Origin: Ceratothoa steindachneri | Lineage: Eukaryota; Arthropoda; Malacostraca; Isopoda; Cymothoidae | Reading direction: 5' to 3' | Assembly (NCBI GenBank): GCA_963969495.1 | Contig: OZ018317.1 | Span: 30,710,503-30,774,502, forward strand | Length of the DNA stretch: 64,000 nucleotides | Shown: positions 1-11,279 of the stretch, piece by piece | Layout: each line of letters opens with the position of its first letter | Numbering within the stretch: the first letter of the stretch is position 1 | Notes under the pieces: generated by a model | Database searches by the model: none | Seen by the model: only the letters and a program-made list of their open reading frames with translations | What the model was told of the DNA's origin: nothing | Program-made: the position numbers and the translations under genes

Positions 1-50
1 TATCTCAGGCAGATCACGCAAGCGCTCTCACCGACGATAAGGTGGTTGTG

Positions 51-114
51 TGAGAGAGAGAGAGAAAGAGAGAGAGAAAAAAAGAGATAGGAAGATACGC
101 GCTGCACTGCTCTT

Positions 115-176
<62 letters not shown>

Positions 177-197
177 AGAGAGAGAGAGAAAGAGAAA
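51..197. repeat. Compound (GA)n-(TA)n-(GA)n microsatellite
   Basis: A GA-rich tract (about 51-82) and a second one (about 175-197) flank a (TA)n run at about 117-173. The right end adjoins the 3' end of the LINE fragment on the minus strand, so the simple repeat may have grown from the LINE tail. The tyrosine/isoleucine-rich reading frames across it are repeat artefacts. Confidence 0.95.
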
Positions 198-199
198 AA

Positions 200-858
200 A
201 GAGTAACAAAGATTAACAAGGAAAGAAAGTACCCTAAAAGACCTTACGGTCCATTCAAAGAAGGTACCTTTGGCCTAACACTCGAGCGGGCACATCTCTG
301 CTCAAATGCTTTACGTCCTTAAACGGCCACTTTTCAAGAACCTGTCTAGTCTTGACTTAAACGTGGCAACAGATTCACTGTTGACAACTTCCACTGGAAG
401 TGCGTTCCAACTACCGCAGATACTGTAGGTGAAAGATTTTCCACACAGATCGCGGTTATAACGCTTCAGTTCAAGTTTAAAGCCGTGATTTCTTGTTCTG
501 CTCTCAGCAAGTGTGAAAATATCCCTGTAGTCAACATTGTCGAACCCTCGAGTATTTTGAAAACTTCGATGAGCTGACCACGCAGTCTACGGGTTTCCAA
601 CGAGAACAGATCTAATTCCCTTAAACTATCTTCATAACTTTTATGTCTGATAGAGGGAATCAGTTTAGTTGCCCTGGCTTGTACGCGTTCCAATCTCGCA
701 ATGTCCTTTCGAAATGAAGGACTCCAAAATTGTACGGCATACTCCAGGTGCGGTCGGACAAATGAGTTGTACAAACACAGCACAATCTCCTTGTTCCGAG
801 GGAGAGAGATAACAAACACCTGGGCGACCCTTTTTGTCTGCGCTAATGGAGATGCCAA
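200..858 (-). pseudogene. 3' end of a CR1/Jockey-group LINE (RT C-terminus and 3' UTR)
   Basis: Minus-strand sequence encodes the C-terminal part of a non-LTR reverse transcriptase: a VRPHLEYAVQFWSP block, LERVQARATKLIP, then LFSLETRRLRGQLIEVFKIL. After a one-base frameshift near 540 the reading continues in another frame with a SWNALPVEVVNSESV block and a final stop near 318. This order is the usual tail of CR1/L2/Jockey-type ORF2 proteins. About 115 bp of 3' UTR follow, ending in the GA/TA microsatellite. The endonuclease and catalytic RT palm are absent, so the copy is 5'-truncated near 850, the common outcome of LINE insertion. It is dead. The exact clade cannot be fixed from the tail alone. 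Confidence 0.8.
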
Positions 859-1866
859 ATTCTGAGACGCTGTGAGACGCCGCGATGACGTGAAATACGG
901 CAGTCATAGAAAGCTGCGGCAAGTTTGAGAGCGCAGAAGGTCCCATCTGAGGTCGGACAAAGTTCGCCTCACCAGCTTAAGAACCTTCTCGAGCTAAAAG
1001 GCCGAGGCTATTCTCGTCTGTCGATGCGTCTAACCCTAGAACGCTTCCCTTCGGACGGAGGGGAAAAAACTCCATTCGACCCCTATAAATCCTCTGGCGA
1101 CAGAGTTGGAAGGAAGTATCCGCCGTCCTCCCTGCCCCGTCAGTATCCGCCATCCTACCTGCCTCCTCCGTATCTGCCGTCCTCTCTGCCCGTCAGTATC
1201 TTCTGTCCGCCCCCGTCGATACCCGCTATTTGCGTCCCGTTGGACTCTGTACGATTCTCGCAGAATCTCTTAAACCCGGTATTCTCGTTAATTCACGTGA
1301 GTCTACCTCGACCCGCTTCTCCCCAATCCTCGAACGCAGCGCGCTCAATCTCGATTCGTGTTATTCAGAAGCAAGATTTTATTCTTTAAACTTTGCGCCA
1401 AGGCAAGGATTACTCCCTCGAACCAAGTCTTCGAGGTAACAGCAACTCTCCTGTGCAAGAGCTCTCTCTGCTCCCATGTGTAAGCCTCATCATCGGTTTA
1501 GTTTACGCTCAAGGTCGTTCGAGCGTCCCTCGGTCAATATTGGCCGTTTGTTTGTACGGTGACCTTCCTCATCACGTCTCTTACCCCCTTAACTGCTGAG
1601 ACCCATGTAAATCTAGTCTTTATAGCTCATTCTAAAACTCCTTTTAACCTTGCAAAATAATATTCATTTGCATATTAGTAAAGTTACTTTTGTGCCCGTT
1701 TTTATGTTATCCCGGAACTCCAAGATAGTCAACTATTGGGCAACCTACTCTCAGTTAATTGGCACTCTGCTTATATTGTAAACTTCCCACGCACTCGTAA
1801 AGCAGAAAGGGTGAACTTGACCCTATTCTACGACCTCTATATTAAACTGGTGTAAGGTGTGTAGGG
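859..1866. other. No gene recognised; short C-rich minisatellite
   Basis: An open frame at 925-1389 exists but matches no family I know. At about 1108-1220 it holds degenerate tandem repeats built on TATCCGCCGTCCTCCCTGCC, which force a Pro/Ser/Tyr-rich translation. The rest of the stretch is AT-rich with many stops. I regard the frame as non-coding. Confidence 0.5.
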
Positions 1867-2240
1867 TTAACCTACGACACTTCTTAATGTCCGCGATAGA
1901 GATTCCTTTTTGGGAAGTTTTCCGCATAGTTCTACTGGATCATCCTTTGTGCACTGACTTATTATAGCCGAGGGAATTTCTTTTGACTGTTTAGCCGTGT
2001 TTTTAATTTCTGCAATAATTTTCATAGCATCATTATATAAACTGTCAGGTTGATTGCAATGTTCCTTAGTTCTGTTAATTATCTCACCTTGAGTTATAGC
2101 TCTGCCATTGCAAAATTGTCATTTTCGCACTTTCAATAAATTCGTTCATTTTTCTCTTTATCTATTATGTATGCGTAACCTTCGTGCAAGAGTTTCTTTT
2201 TGCCCATTTGCATCTTGGTGAATTCCATAGTGAATGGTAT
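1867..2240 (-). pseudogene. FLYWCH zinc-finger relic, probably from a MULE-type transposon
   Basis: Reading the minus strand, a GKKKLLHEGYAYIIDKEKN stretch (about 2200-2140) matches the start of a FLYWCH finger. The tryptophan codon expected before the KC pair is TGA. After a one-base frameshift near 2115, a C-x-GRAIT block and an H-C-N-Q-P-D block (2044-2063) supply the remaining metal-ligand positions. The open frame then runs to a stop at 1867-1869, ending with a serine/arginine stretch like the linker before MULE transposases. FLYWCH domains often sit N-terminal to Mutator-like transposases in arthropods. I see no transposase domain downstream, so this is a fragment. Protein identity is fairly sure; the MULE origin is inference. 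Confidence 0.6.
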
Positions 2241-2734
2241 TGAGATAAAATTATATAATTGTAGTGCAAGGAGAACTTTAGTCGGAGTGTTTCTTGAGGT
2301 AAATGTGATGAATCTGTGAAGAAGCCTTCTTTTTATTGCTCTCTCAGACCTGATTTGGCAGCAGTCCAATCTCATTAAAATTCAATTAAAACTTAAGTGA
2401 TATTTAATGATGTCGGTCAGTTGTTTATAACATCTGGTCACTTGGGCAAAGGTCATTTCTACCTGCGACAAGGAAAAGTAAACGAGGAAAATAAGGTATA
2501 TTGTTTATTATCTTCTATTCGCATTGGTTTACCCGAAAGTCAATTACACTTACTAATCAATATTTTAATCAATTACTTTTAGGACCTGATAGAAGACTTC
2601 AAGGGAGGTACCATCCAATAGATAACCATATGTACATGATCTGGATTCTTTTAGTCAAAATAAACCTCAAAGCCTGATCACTTTTAAGCAGGGCTGGGAA
2701 ATCAAATTGAATTCGAATTGCCACGTAAGGGGCG
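2241..2734. other. AT-rich stretch without recognised features
   Basis: Only short frames occur here and none match a known family. I see no repeat or RNA gene in it. Confidence 0.5.
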
Positions 2735-5708
2735 CGGTGATTTGCCTTACTGCCCGCCGTGCTGACGGGGCTCAGCGCACTGTCCGGCCCCAGCTTAATC
2801 TCTTTTCCTTCTTTCAGACAGCATGTATTCCCCCCCCCCCCCCGTTTCCTCACTTTTCATACAACCTCTCCCACAACTTTCCCTGGCCAGCCTCTAATTT
2901 CACGGGGAAGATGCTGACATTCTTCTCAACTAACTCCCGAATCGGGGCTGAGGATGGAGGGGAAAATGTTCCCTAACCCCTGAGCTCCGGTTTAGGGTGG
3001 TGTGTTTTTAACAACCTGCTTCATCCTCACTCATACCTTCATCACATCCCTTTTCCTTCTCTCTTCACACTATATCAATTTTACGCCACGTCCAAGGTGG
3101 AGCCGCCATGCTGAGGGACTGCCAGGCCACCAGGCAGGAGGGGTGGTCCAAAATGCCTCCACCTGGCTCTGCCATGCCTGTACTCACCGTTCTCAGAGTG
3201 GGCCACTGCGGGGAGTGATTAGTGTTTGCATCCCGTACAAAAAAGGGTCACCATGCCCAATGATGATAACTTACAAAAAACAAAATCTCTCCCCATTTCC
3301 CCTTTAAGAACGATGGAGCCACCCGTAGGCAGCTCCACAGGAAAAAAATGGAGGTCTCCCTCCCCTGTGGTTTCCCAGGGGATCCTCCATAACTCTTCAA
3401 CAGGAGAGGAGGCTTGCTCCTCTCCAGGTCTTACGGGTGCAGGGGGCTCCCCCTCATCCCCTTCCTTGGAGTCACCATGTGACTCCAGCTCAAATCTGGC
3501 AGTCCTGCCTTTTCTTTCACAAGGGACTGCCAGGAAAGCCAGCAGGCAGCCCATAACCGGCCGCTCCTAGTTAAAGCGGCTCGATAAAGCAAACCCCCTT
3601 AGGGGAGAGAGGGAAGAAAGGACCCATCGGCTGCTTCCCTCTAAAGACCCGCTGGCCCGAATATTGAATCTAACGGGAGTGACGGCCTATGCCCCCCAAA
3701 AGAACATGGACGAGACTGACATGACCTGTGATGTCATCGGGGGGATGGCCAAATGGAGGCCCCCCTGAGATAGACATACTTACTAATGCAGCCCAGCCTC
3801 AGAAGGTTGCGCCTCCCATGGGGGCAGATTCGGGCTTGGCATCAAACACCGAGCCCGAGTTTGCTCCAGTCCGGGGCCCTCGCCATAAGGGTCGGGCTGC
3901 TAAGACAGCACAAGGAGGGGAGGGATCTCATCTTCCGGCCGGTGCCCCCACGACTGCTGAGAGCTTCACCATCTCAGCGAAGGACCTTGAAGAGGCCGGT
4001 CCATCTGGCCTGTCGGATCTTGCTGGGGTAGGTGAGAAGCGGGTCCATTCCCCAACCTCCTCTGCTAAAGAGAAAAGATCTTATAAAAAAAGACAAAAAA
4101 GACTCGGGGCTTTTCTCCCTCCACGGGGCAGCAGGGACGGACGAGGTCGTCACCATCCTTGAACGCGACCAAACCAAGATTGGCACGTCCAGCCCCGGTG
4201 CTCGCCTGGGCAGGGAATCCTAAAATAAGACTAAAAGTGCATAGAGCGGAGCCTCGATTACGTCGGGGCCCCTCATTTAAAGGTTACCTGGGGTTTTCGA
4301 GCCCGCTGGCTTCAATCGCGTCTTAGTTATTCGCTCCACTGATGGCAGCATGTTGGCCAAGGGCAACAAAATCCATCAGAGAGAGAGAGAGAGCTTTAGC
4401 TGGTATAATTGGTAGAGAGCCGAAGGTGACCCGTTTCAAGATAAGTGCTCTTCGGACACTTGATAGCACCCCGGTGAGTGTGACGCCGCACTCTACCATG
4501 AACTTTATGAAAGGAGTAGCTTATGCGAGAGAAATCCTGGACTACTCCATAAAGGACATCACCTTAGAGCTGGCCGACCATGGGGCGGTCAAGGTCGAAC
4601 GTGTGATGAGAAAACAGGGAGGGGTCTCGAGACCCACCTCTACACTCTTCGTCACGTTCGACTGTGACAAGCTTCCTGAGTCGGTGCGTGCCGGTTGGTA
4701 CCGCTATCACGTAAAAGCATTCGTGACACTGCCGCGGAGACGCTATTACTGTCACTGCTTCGGCCATATGAATCGCTCATGTAGACGTGCAAAGTCGGGG
4801 TCACTCGAAGTCTTTGTAAATTGCTTCAAGGCCGCGCGCGATAAGTCCAAATCGTGTGTGGCCAAGTGTGTCAATTGCAGAGAGCTGCAGCCTGCTTCTT
4901 TGAAGCAATGTGTTGCATATCTCCTTGAGAAAGAAATCCTGGCCGTTCAGGCCCAGGATCGTCTTTCATTCCGCAAGGCTAAGGACTTGGTCCTGGCGCG
5001 CCCGGCTCTGCCTGGGACGTCTTATGCTTCAATGCTAAGAAAGACACCCTCTACTCCTAGCCTATCCAGGCTAACGAGCACGGTTGTTTCCGCGCCCATT
5101 CAGAGCCCTTCTGCGGGTTCTACTCAACCCGGGCGCTTCCCTGGTAAAGCTGGCGGCACAAAAGGTTCACACTCAGCCCGGCTAAAACTAGGGCTCCCTT
5201 CCTTCCCCCAGCGTGACCGTTTCCTGTAAAGCGAAATGCCACGCGCCTCCACCGAGTTGTTAGACTCGCAGGAGGCCACACTCCTGAAGTTTGTCGCCAG
5301 GCCACCTTCCGGGCTTCCTAAAGCTGCGCTCTGAAAGGAGGATAGCAACAAAGGAGCTTCGGCTCCTTCCCTCACTCCTAGTGGTGGGTTGGGTGGCTCG
5401 GAGACGGTGGATCCTCGAAAAGAGTGTCCCTCGCCTACGAAGCCGCAACGCCCGCCTAAAGTTTTGAGGCGGAGGGAGGAAAAGACTCGCATGGCGAGCC
5501 CAACCTTCCCCAATAAGTTCCCGAAGGCGACAGCGCCTTCAGCGCATTGTCCTGCCAACAGTGCCCGGCGTTCTGCCTCCGGGAAGCGTATAGCCATTCC
5601 CGTGAGGTTCTTCTCTTCGAAGAGCGCCCCGCGTCTCCTCCGAGCTCGGCCTGGAAGGCATATTCCTTCAATAGAATTGCCGTGGACTCCGGGCCAACTG
5701 GGATGATT
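2735..5708 (+). mobile_element. I-clade LINE, copy 1: 5' UTR, ORF1 and first codons of ORF2
   Basis: The 5' edge is set by alignment to the minus-strand copy ending near 22690. Both share GCTGACGGG-CTCAGCGC, a poly-C run (2829-2845 here) and a conserved 5' UTR block (TTTTTAACAACCTGCTTCATCC; copy 1 about 3005). The copy ends just after a TTGCCGTGGACTCCGGGCCA block, which encodes NCRGLRAN, the hallmark start of LINE endonuclease domains, preceded by TAG in place of the usual Trp codon. The copy keeps its 5' end and lacks its 3' end, the reverse of normal LINE truncation, so a later deletion or rearrangement removed ORF2. Confidence 0.75.
3689..5690 (+). pseudogene. LINE ORF1 (Gag-like nucleic-acid-binding protein), copy 1
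   Basis: ORF1 proteins of I/Jockey-group LINEs coat the element RNA and help form the RNP. The best-preserved segment (4342-5229, 295 aa) holds a conserved VRAGWYRYHVKAFV block, then a row of zinc knuckles: a first one degenerate (tyrosine for the leading Cys), then C-V-N-C-x-C forms ending CVNCRELQPASLKQC, and a KEILAVQAQDRLSFRKAKDL helix that is standard after the last knuckle. An upstream basic/serine-rich region (3728-4223) is in another frame, so there is at least one frameshift near 4230. The ATG at 3689 follows the same upstream block as in the 16-22 kb copy. Downstream a lysine-rich tail (about 5400-5690) overlaps the start of ORF2. Confidence 0.75.
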
Positions 5709-6082
5709 GGTAATTAGATTGAAAAATATTAATTAGATTATAGTTGAATGTTAAATGAGTAAATATTATAAATGTATGATAAATATTAATATAGATTGAA
5801 ATGTATAAATAGATTGTATGGATTAAATTGGATACATAAATAGATTAAATAAATAGATTACAACGGAGTTGGAATGGTCTGCAAATGAGAGAAGAATCAC
5901 GCATTAAAACGAGATTCTTTCGGGACATGTTTAGCTAAAAATTACTATTCAAATATTACAGACCTGTTTACAGAAGAAGCCGAAGAACACGAATGAAATC
6001 TCATGTTTAATTTTAAAACACATTGCAGATCGGGCGTACCAATCACACGATTTAAGTTATGGTTACCAACCCTTCTTGAAAC

Positions 6083-6084
<2 letters not shown>
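5709..6084. other. AT-rich sequence with degenerate AATAGATTA repeats
   Basis: From about 5710 to 5860 the motif ATAGATTAAAT recurs in imperfect copies. No gene is visible. It separates two LINE fragments. Confidence 0.5.

Positions 6085-6153
<69 letters not shown>
6085..6153. repeat. (TA)n microsatellite
   Basis: Uninterrupted TA dinucleotides. It lies about 30 bp left of the inverted part of the neighbouring LINE insertion. Confidence 0.97.
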
Positions 6154-6179
6154 TGTTATGATTAAATATTTCCACTTGT

Positions 6180-8035
6180 AGGGGTATAAACCGTTACAAT
6201 AATGCGGAGCCCCCTTTCGATCAGAAAACGCTTGTGGTAGTGACTCTACCCTTCTCGGAGGCAGAACTGAAGGCTCTGTGGCCGAACAAGGCACTAAATG
6301 CGCTTTCGCCTTCAAGGATTTATCGAGGGATGTTGCGCTCGCTATGCGAGTCTTTTCCACCCTCCGCCTTGCAACCTTTGGCAGTTAGAATGGCGTCGGT
6401 GAGTGGGTTCCCTCCTTTGGAGGATACAACGTCTACAAGGTATCAAGCCAGGGATTTTTGTGGGCGTTTGAACCGAAGCCTCTTTGCTGCTCTCCTCCTT
6501 TCGGGGCCAGTTTTATGAACCCCGGAAGACGGCCTCAGGACCACGAGTAACACTGGGGAAGGGGGTGGCCTGATTTTAGCCAAGGCTGGACGTGAACCGT
6601 TTGGGCAGCCAGTTCTATCAGGGGAGAACCCGGAGTGAGTAGAACCCGCAGAAGGGTTCCGAATGGATGCGTAAACGACCCTGCTAGTAGGCATGGGGGG
6701 GGGGAAGGAGCAGATGATGCCTTTTTGTAAGAATGAGGCATAAGACGTTCTAGGCAGCAAGAGGTGTACCAGGACAAAGCCCTTAGCCTCGCGAAATGAG
6801 AGATGATCTGTAGCGTGAACGGCCAGGATTTCGTTCTTGAGCATATATGCACCACGTTACTTCGAAAAAGCTGGCTGCGGCTATTTGCAATTGACACAAT
6901 TGGCCATCGACGATTGATTTATCGTGTGTGCCCTTAGAGCAAATTACACGTAAAATGGATTGCAGGTTAACTGGATTTTACACGTCTAGAGGAGCGATTA
7001 TTATACCCGAAGTGGCGGCAGTAGTCGCACCTTCGTGGCAGTTGGATGGATGCCTTCACGCTGTAGCGATAGAAACTGGTATGCACCGACTCAGAATGCA
7101 TGTCAAGGTCAACCGTGACCAAAGATGTAGGGGTGGGTTTCGAGGCCCATTCCTGTTTTCACATTGCACGTTCGAATCTGACCACTCCATGTTGGCCAGC
7201 TCTAAGGTTATGTCATCTATGGAGTAGTCAGTAGTAGTATTGGAGGGAGGAACCCGAGTCTACACACACACATACAAACATACATGTACACAAATACACA
7301 AGCATACACATATGACATTTTCGACTGGACCCGACCTCCCACCCCCTACAATTATTGGTTTGTAGTCAAAATGTTACCATCCCCGTCCCATCCTGTCCCC
7401 TCAATCCCCCTCCCCCTCCCTTCTCCTCCCTAGGTCAGTGACCTTTTTTCGAAGAATGGTTAAAGTGTTTTGGACGCGGTTTTAATATTCATGTATTGTC
7501 TCGTATTCGCATATCAGCGGAGTTGCCACTAAACTCTTTACTTTATTTTACTCGGCCTCCGCATTTTTTTTAACTCCTTCATCCACGCCATGTCGCACCC
7601 AGACTTCTTCGTAACTATTTTGTAACAGAAGATGTGTGGGTCGGATTATAAATTTAGCCCAAACTATTCATCTACGGTTGATTTCTTCGATAATCTTCGT
7701 TAACTTATTCATGAATACCCAATTGATTGGATTTAATCTCTGTATAGTGGTTTGCCCCAACTACCTTTCAACTACAACAACGGAAAAGAAATACGTGAAA
7801 ATCTCCTGTTTATGAATTTAGAAGATTTAATCATTAGTGAAAATTTTTAAAAACGAGCTTATGGATCAGTTTTTCTTTGTAGGAAGCCTATCCGATCGTC
7901 ACAGTACATAAGGAGGACAAGTTTATCTGCTCATTATTGAGCTGGGGGTATTCCCACCAGCTGACTGATATAATGAAAACCAAGATTGAAGGGGCAAGGA
8001 TGAAAGAATTCCCCTTCTCACAAGAAGGCCAGTTA
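6180..8035 (+). mobile_element. I-clade LINE, copy 2: 5'-inverted (twin-primed) insertion
   Basis: The left part (about 6190-7227) matches LINE ORF1 on the minus strand. The right part (about 7265-8035) matches the 3' UTR of the same LINE on the plus strand. ORF2 is missing between them. An inverted 5' segment joined to a sense 3' segment, with loss of the middle, is what twin priming produces. The 3' part aligns over about 750 bp with the minus-strand block at 15484-16330 and ends at the same point (CTCACAAG or CCCACAAG). Target duplications could not be recognised because of the microsatellite on the left and a tandem duplication on the right. Confidence 0.7.
6190..7227 (-). pseudogene. LINE ORF1 fragment within the inverted segment
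   Basis: Recognisable blocks on the minus strand are an ILAVHATDHLSFREAKGFVL helix (about 6830-6770), the downstream proline/serine-rich tail, and a KTRIASATSLDKS lysine-rich block near 6350, all parallel to copy 1. The region upstream (6900-7227) still encodes the hydrophobic/zinc-knuckle part but with several frameshifts. It breaks off at about 7227, in the DYSI block also seen in the other two copies. Confidence 0.65.
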
Positions 8036-8441
8036 TGGGGGAGGGGGGGGGGGCTCTTGATGGTCGTCCCTAATTATGGGAGAACCTTGAAGGTAATCGT
8101 GAGGACAACCCAAGAGCCTGAGAAGGGGGACGCTGGTTGCCAGTAATAGTGATAGATTACCGAGTTATCGTGTAATCTTTTGGCAAGGACTCCGGTTGAT
8201 ACAGATGTTCAAGTTAGTTTGCGCTTCCCTTCTCACAAGGAATCCAGATATGGGGGGGGGGGCTCTTGATGGTCGTCCCTAATTATGGGGGAACCTTGAA
8301 GGTAATCGTGAGGACAACTAAAGAGCCTTGGAGGGGGAACGCTGGTTGCGAGTAATGGTGATAAATTACCGAGTTATCGCGTAATCTTCTGGCAATGATT
8401 CCGGTTGATACAGATGCACCGGTTGGTTTGCGTTGCCCTTC
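8012..8441. repeat. Two-copy tandem duplication, unit about 215 bp
   Basis: Units 8012-8226 and 8227-8441 both start CCCTTCTCACAAG, carry a poly-G run, then GGCTCTTGATGGTCGTCCCT, and end with GATACAGATG plus a G/T-rich tail. They differ at scattered sites, so the duplication is not recent. A third, diverged, inverted copy lies at about 9555-9692. No coding function is evident. Confidence 0.8.
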
Positions 8442-9554
8442 CTTATTCCCCACGAGAGTTATTTTTTGATTGCGATGGGGTGCCCTACGCCAAGGGGCGG
8501 TCTTATTCTAGCAACGGGGTCAAATACCCCGGATGATGGGAATAGACCACACCAGGGTAGAAAACCGGTAGTTCGGGAATTACGTAATCGCGAGGAATTC
8601 GATTAACGAGGAGAATTGCGCAACGGCTGTTTTCCTGATTAATAAGGCCTTGAAGCAGGAAGATTGAGGAACGTCAGGATATTGAAGTCACGGAAGTAAA
8701 AATAGAATTATTATTGAAACTAGATCTTATTGCACTTTACAAAAGTTCTTTAATTAAGTTTTAAGTTCTAAGTTATGACATAAATTAAGTTCGAGGTCAA
8801 GTGCGAGAAAGGTCTAATCAGGCCGGATGAATAGAGCCTTTAAGAGTTACACCTTAATGTCCGCGTTATGTACACGACTATATACAAAGATGAATTATGC
8901 GAATCCGAGAGATCGGACTGAACGATCTATAACGCGATATATTGCTATATATAACAGTAATCTTAATTCTAATTCTTTGTTCTGGCTTCACACAGTTATA
9001 TATTCAATTCAAGCCATGCCCTACAAGTTCCTCGTCCAACTAACTACACCTCCCTCTTATGTCCTGGCCTGTTGATTTGTCGGTATTAACATAACTCGAC
9101 TTTTGATTGGCTACTGCCGAACATATTGATAAGGGAGGCACTCCGAGTATTGGGTAAAATTCTCTGTGAGCGGTGGCATTTTGCCATGGAGACAGCTTCC
9201 TAATCTGGTTTCTATTTTTTTAATAGTGATAGCTATACGGTTTATTCTGGATTCTGCCTTGTTTGTTATGTTTGCCTAAGATTGCCTCGACCAACTCTAA
9301 AAGAGATAACTGTGCTCCGTTTACTACCGTATGACATTCTCGTAAACGGCGCTAACTTTACTTTTTCTCTCTCTGTACTTTATGTATGTAGCGACTTTCG
9401 CGTGTGTCCTATTTTGGACGTACACGCCGGTCGCTACAGGCTAATAAGTCAAAACCATAATTAATAAACGTTGTGCATGGGATTTGCGTTTGAATTTTTT
9501 CTCAGGATTATCACGATACAACATCCAACAATGATCTCCCATCATGATCTCATT
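8442..9554. other. No recognised gene
   Basis: The longest frames (8827-9075, 9282-9464) match nothing I know and have no supporting context. The stretch may be internal sequence of a repeat flanked by the inverted 8.0/9.6-kb repeats, but no terminal structure was found. Confidence 0.4.
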
Positions 9555-9692
9555 CAAAAATCCTTGATAACTCGATAATCTATCCACATTACTGGCAACC
9601 AGCGTCCCTCTTCCAAGGCTCTTGGGTTGTCCACACGATTACCTTTAAAAGAGCCCCCTATAACTGGCGACCTTCAAGAGCCCCCCCATAAT
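9555..9692 (-). repeat. Inverted third copy of the 8.0-8.4 kb duplication unit
   Basis: On the minus strand this reads GGGGGGCTCTTGAAGGTCGCC, then GGTAATCGTGTGGACAACCC, AGAGCCTTGGAAGAGGGACG and CTGGTTGCCAGTAATG, in the same order as the units at 8012-8441. Confidence 0.75.
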
Positions 9693-11207
9693 ACTACATT
9701 TTATAATCGCAGGCGGCCATTTTAAATTTTTGGCATATCTTAAAAATGTTAGCGCTAGAGCAAAACCAAAGGCAGGTTCGGATTCAGCATGTAAAATGCA
9801 TTTAGAAAAGTATAGTAAGGTCTCTGATGAAAAATGTGTGTTGACCAGTGTAATTACTTTCACCTATGGAAATTTGGGTCGGTGGAACACTAAACGAATC
9901 CACTTCTGTCTTCGAACAGATATAAGTTGCTGGATGGATAGCATTCATTTTTACACGTGTATGATTTACAGCCGTTGATAACTTTATGAGAACATCTATG
10001 AAATTTGTGCTTGTTTATATTATAAAAAAACAATATCTCCTACTTCTTCATCATCTATTTTCAACTTTTTTTCTATTCTTCAACTTCTTATTCATCCATT
10101 TTCACTAATTTATTACACCCATTTTTTTTCGAATTTCCTTTCATTATCACTCTCAGATTTGAATCTTCTTCTAATATATCATCTAGTATCTTTAGTAATA
10201 TTATTTTTCGTCCTTCCCAGCTGATCTTTTAAATCTTGCTTTCTGGTGTTTCCATGCATAATATCCTGAGCGGTATCGAAACCGGCGGAAATGGACTTTT
10301 CCCCCAGATAGAGAGCACCACTCTTTAGATAGGGCGCCGTATTTTGGAAGTGAGAGGAAAATGAGGATACAAGACCATGTCCTGTTTAAGTTCTTAGAAA
10401 TTAATGGGTAAAATATTCGCAAAATCCCAATACATTGGCACCGTATGTAAGGATGAAAAAACCACAGTCAAATGGAAGTTTTTAATGGGATACTACATTT
10501 TTTTTCTTTATTGAAATATTATGCAAAGAAATACAGAACTCACGAAGCCTTTTTAAACATTGTATATTAAAACATTGTAAAAAAAACTGGTAAAGCATAT
10601 ATTACAAATTTCCATTATTATATTGAAATATTATGCAATAAATATACAGAATACAAATAATATCTTATAAGAACAATTTAAACTCTTTCAAAAACAAACT
10701 TGACAGCCAAATGGTGAATATATTTGACATAAATTTAAATTCACAATAGCATACATAATTTCAAGGAAAATCATAGAGTAGGTTGATATTATATCCTCGT
10801 ACATATCTCATCATCATCATCACTAACTCTATAATTTAAGAAGGGGATTTTTTTGAGTATTTGAATAATGATTTTATCTTAGGTAGGATGACTTATGTTT
10901 TTTTATCAAAGTTATTATTTCTAATAATTCTTTTATAATGTCAAAAAAACAAACTGGTGAAGTTCAGAAATAAATATTGTATCGAAATTTTATGAATTTT
11001 TTAAAACCCCCCAAATTACAAATGGTGAAGTTCAGAAAATTTATTTTTATATATCTTTTTCTATATAACTATATTTTAGCAACGTTATATTTTAAAAGGG
11101 GGAAAATTTAGTTTAGAGTTCCTATTTAAAATGATTATAATTGGCGAAGTTCAGAAAATTTATATAAATTTAACCATGGCTGCTTTTTTTAAGATTTTAA
11201 ATTTTAA
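9693..11207. repeat. AT-rich stretch with three short GTGAAGTTCAGAAA repeats
   Basis: At about 10950, 11022 and 11139 the block (A)TGGTGAAGTTCAGAAA (last copy TTGGCGAAG) recurs, each followed by a TTTAT-type run. Spacings are about 72 and 117 bp. No gene is visible in the surrounding sequence. Confidence 0.55.
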
Positions 11208-11221
11208 TCCTAGTAGCGAAG

Positions 11222-11279
11222 CCATTGCCTGGTTAGTTTATGTTATTATAGCTATGTATTTAAGATAACCAGGCAATGG
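11222..11279. repeat. Perfect 14-bp inverted repeat with 30-base loop
   Basis: CCATTGCCTGGTTA at 11222-11235 is exactly complementary to TAACCAGGCAATGG at 11266-11279. Partial pairing continues outward (GAA/TTC). It could form a hairpin or be a pair of element ends. No poly-U terminator-like tract follows. Confidence 0.8.

Noticed and set aside
8480..8600. Possible tRNA-like fold near 8500
   Set aside because: No TTCRANY B-box or anticodon arm that pairs properly.
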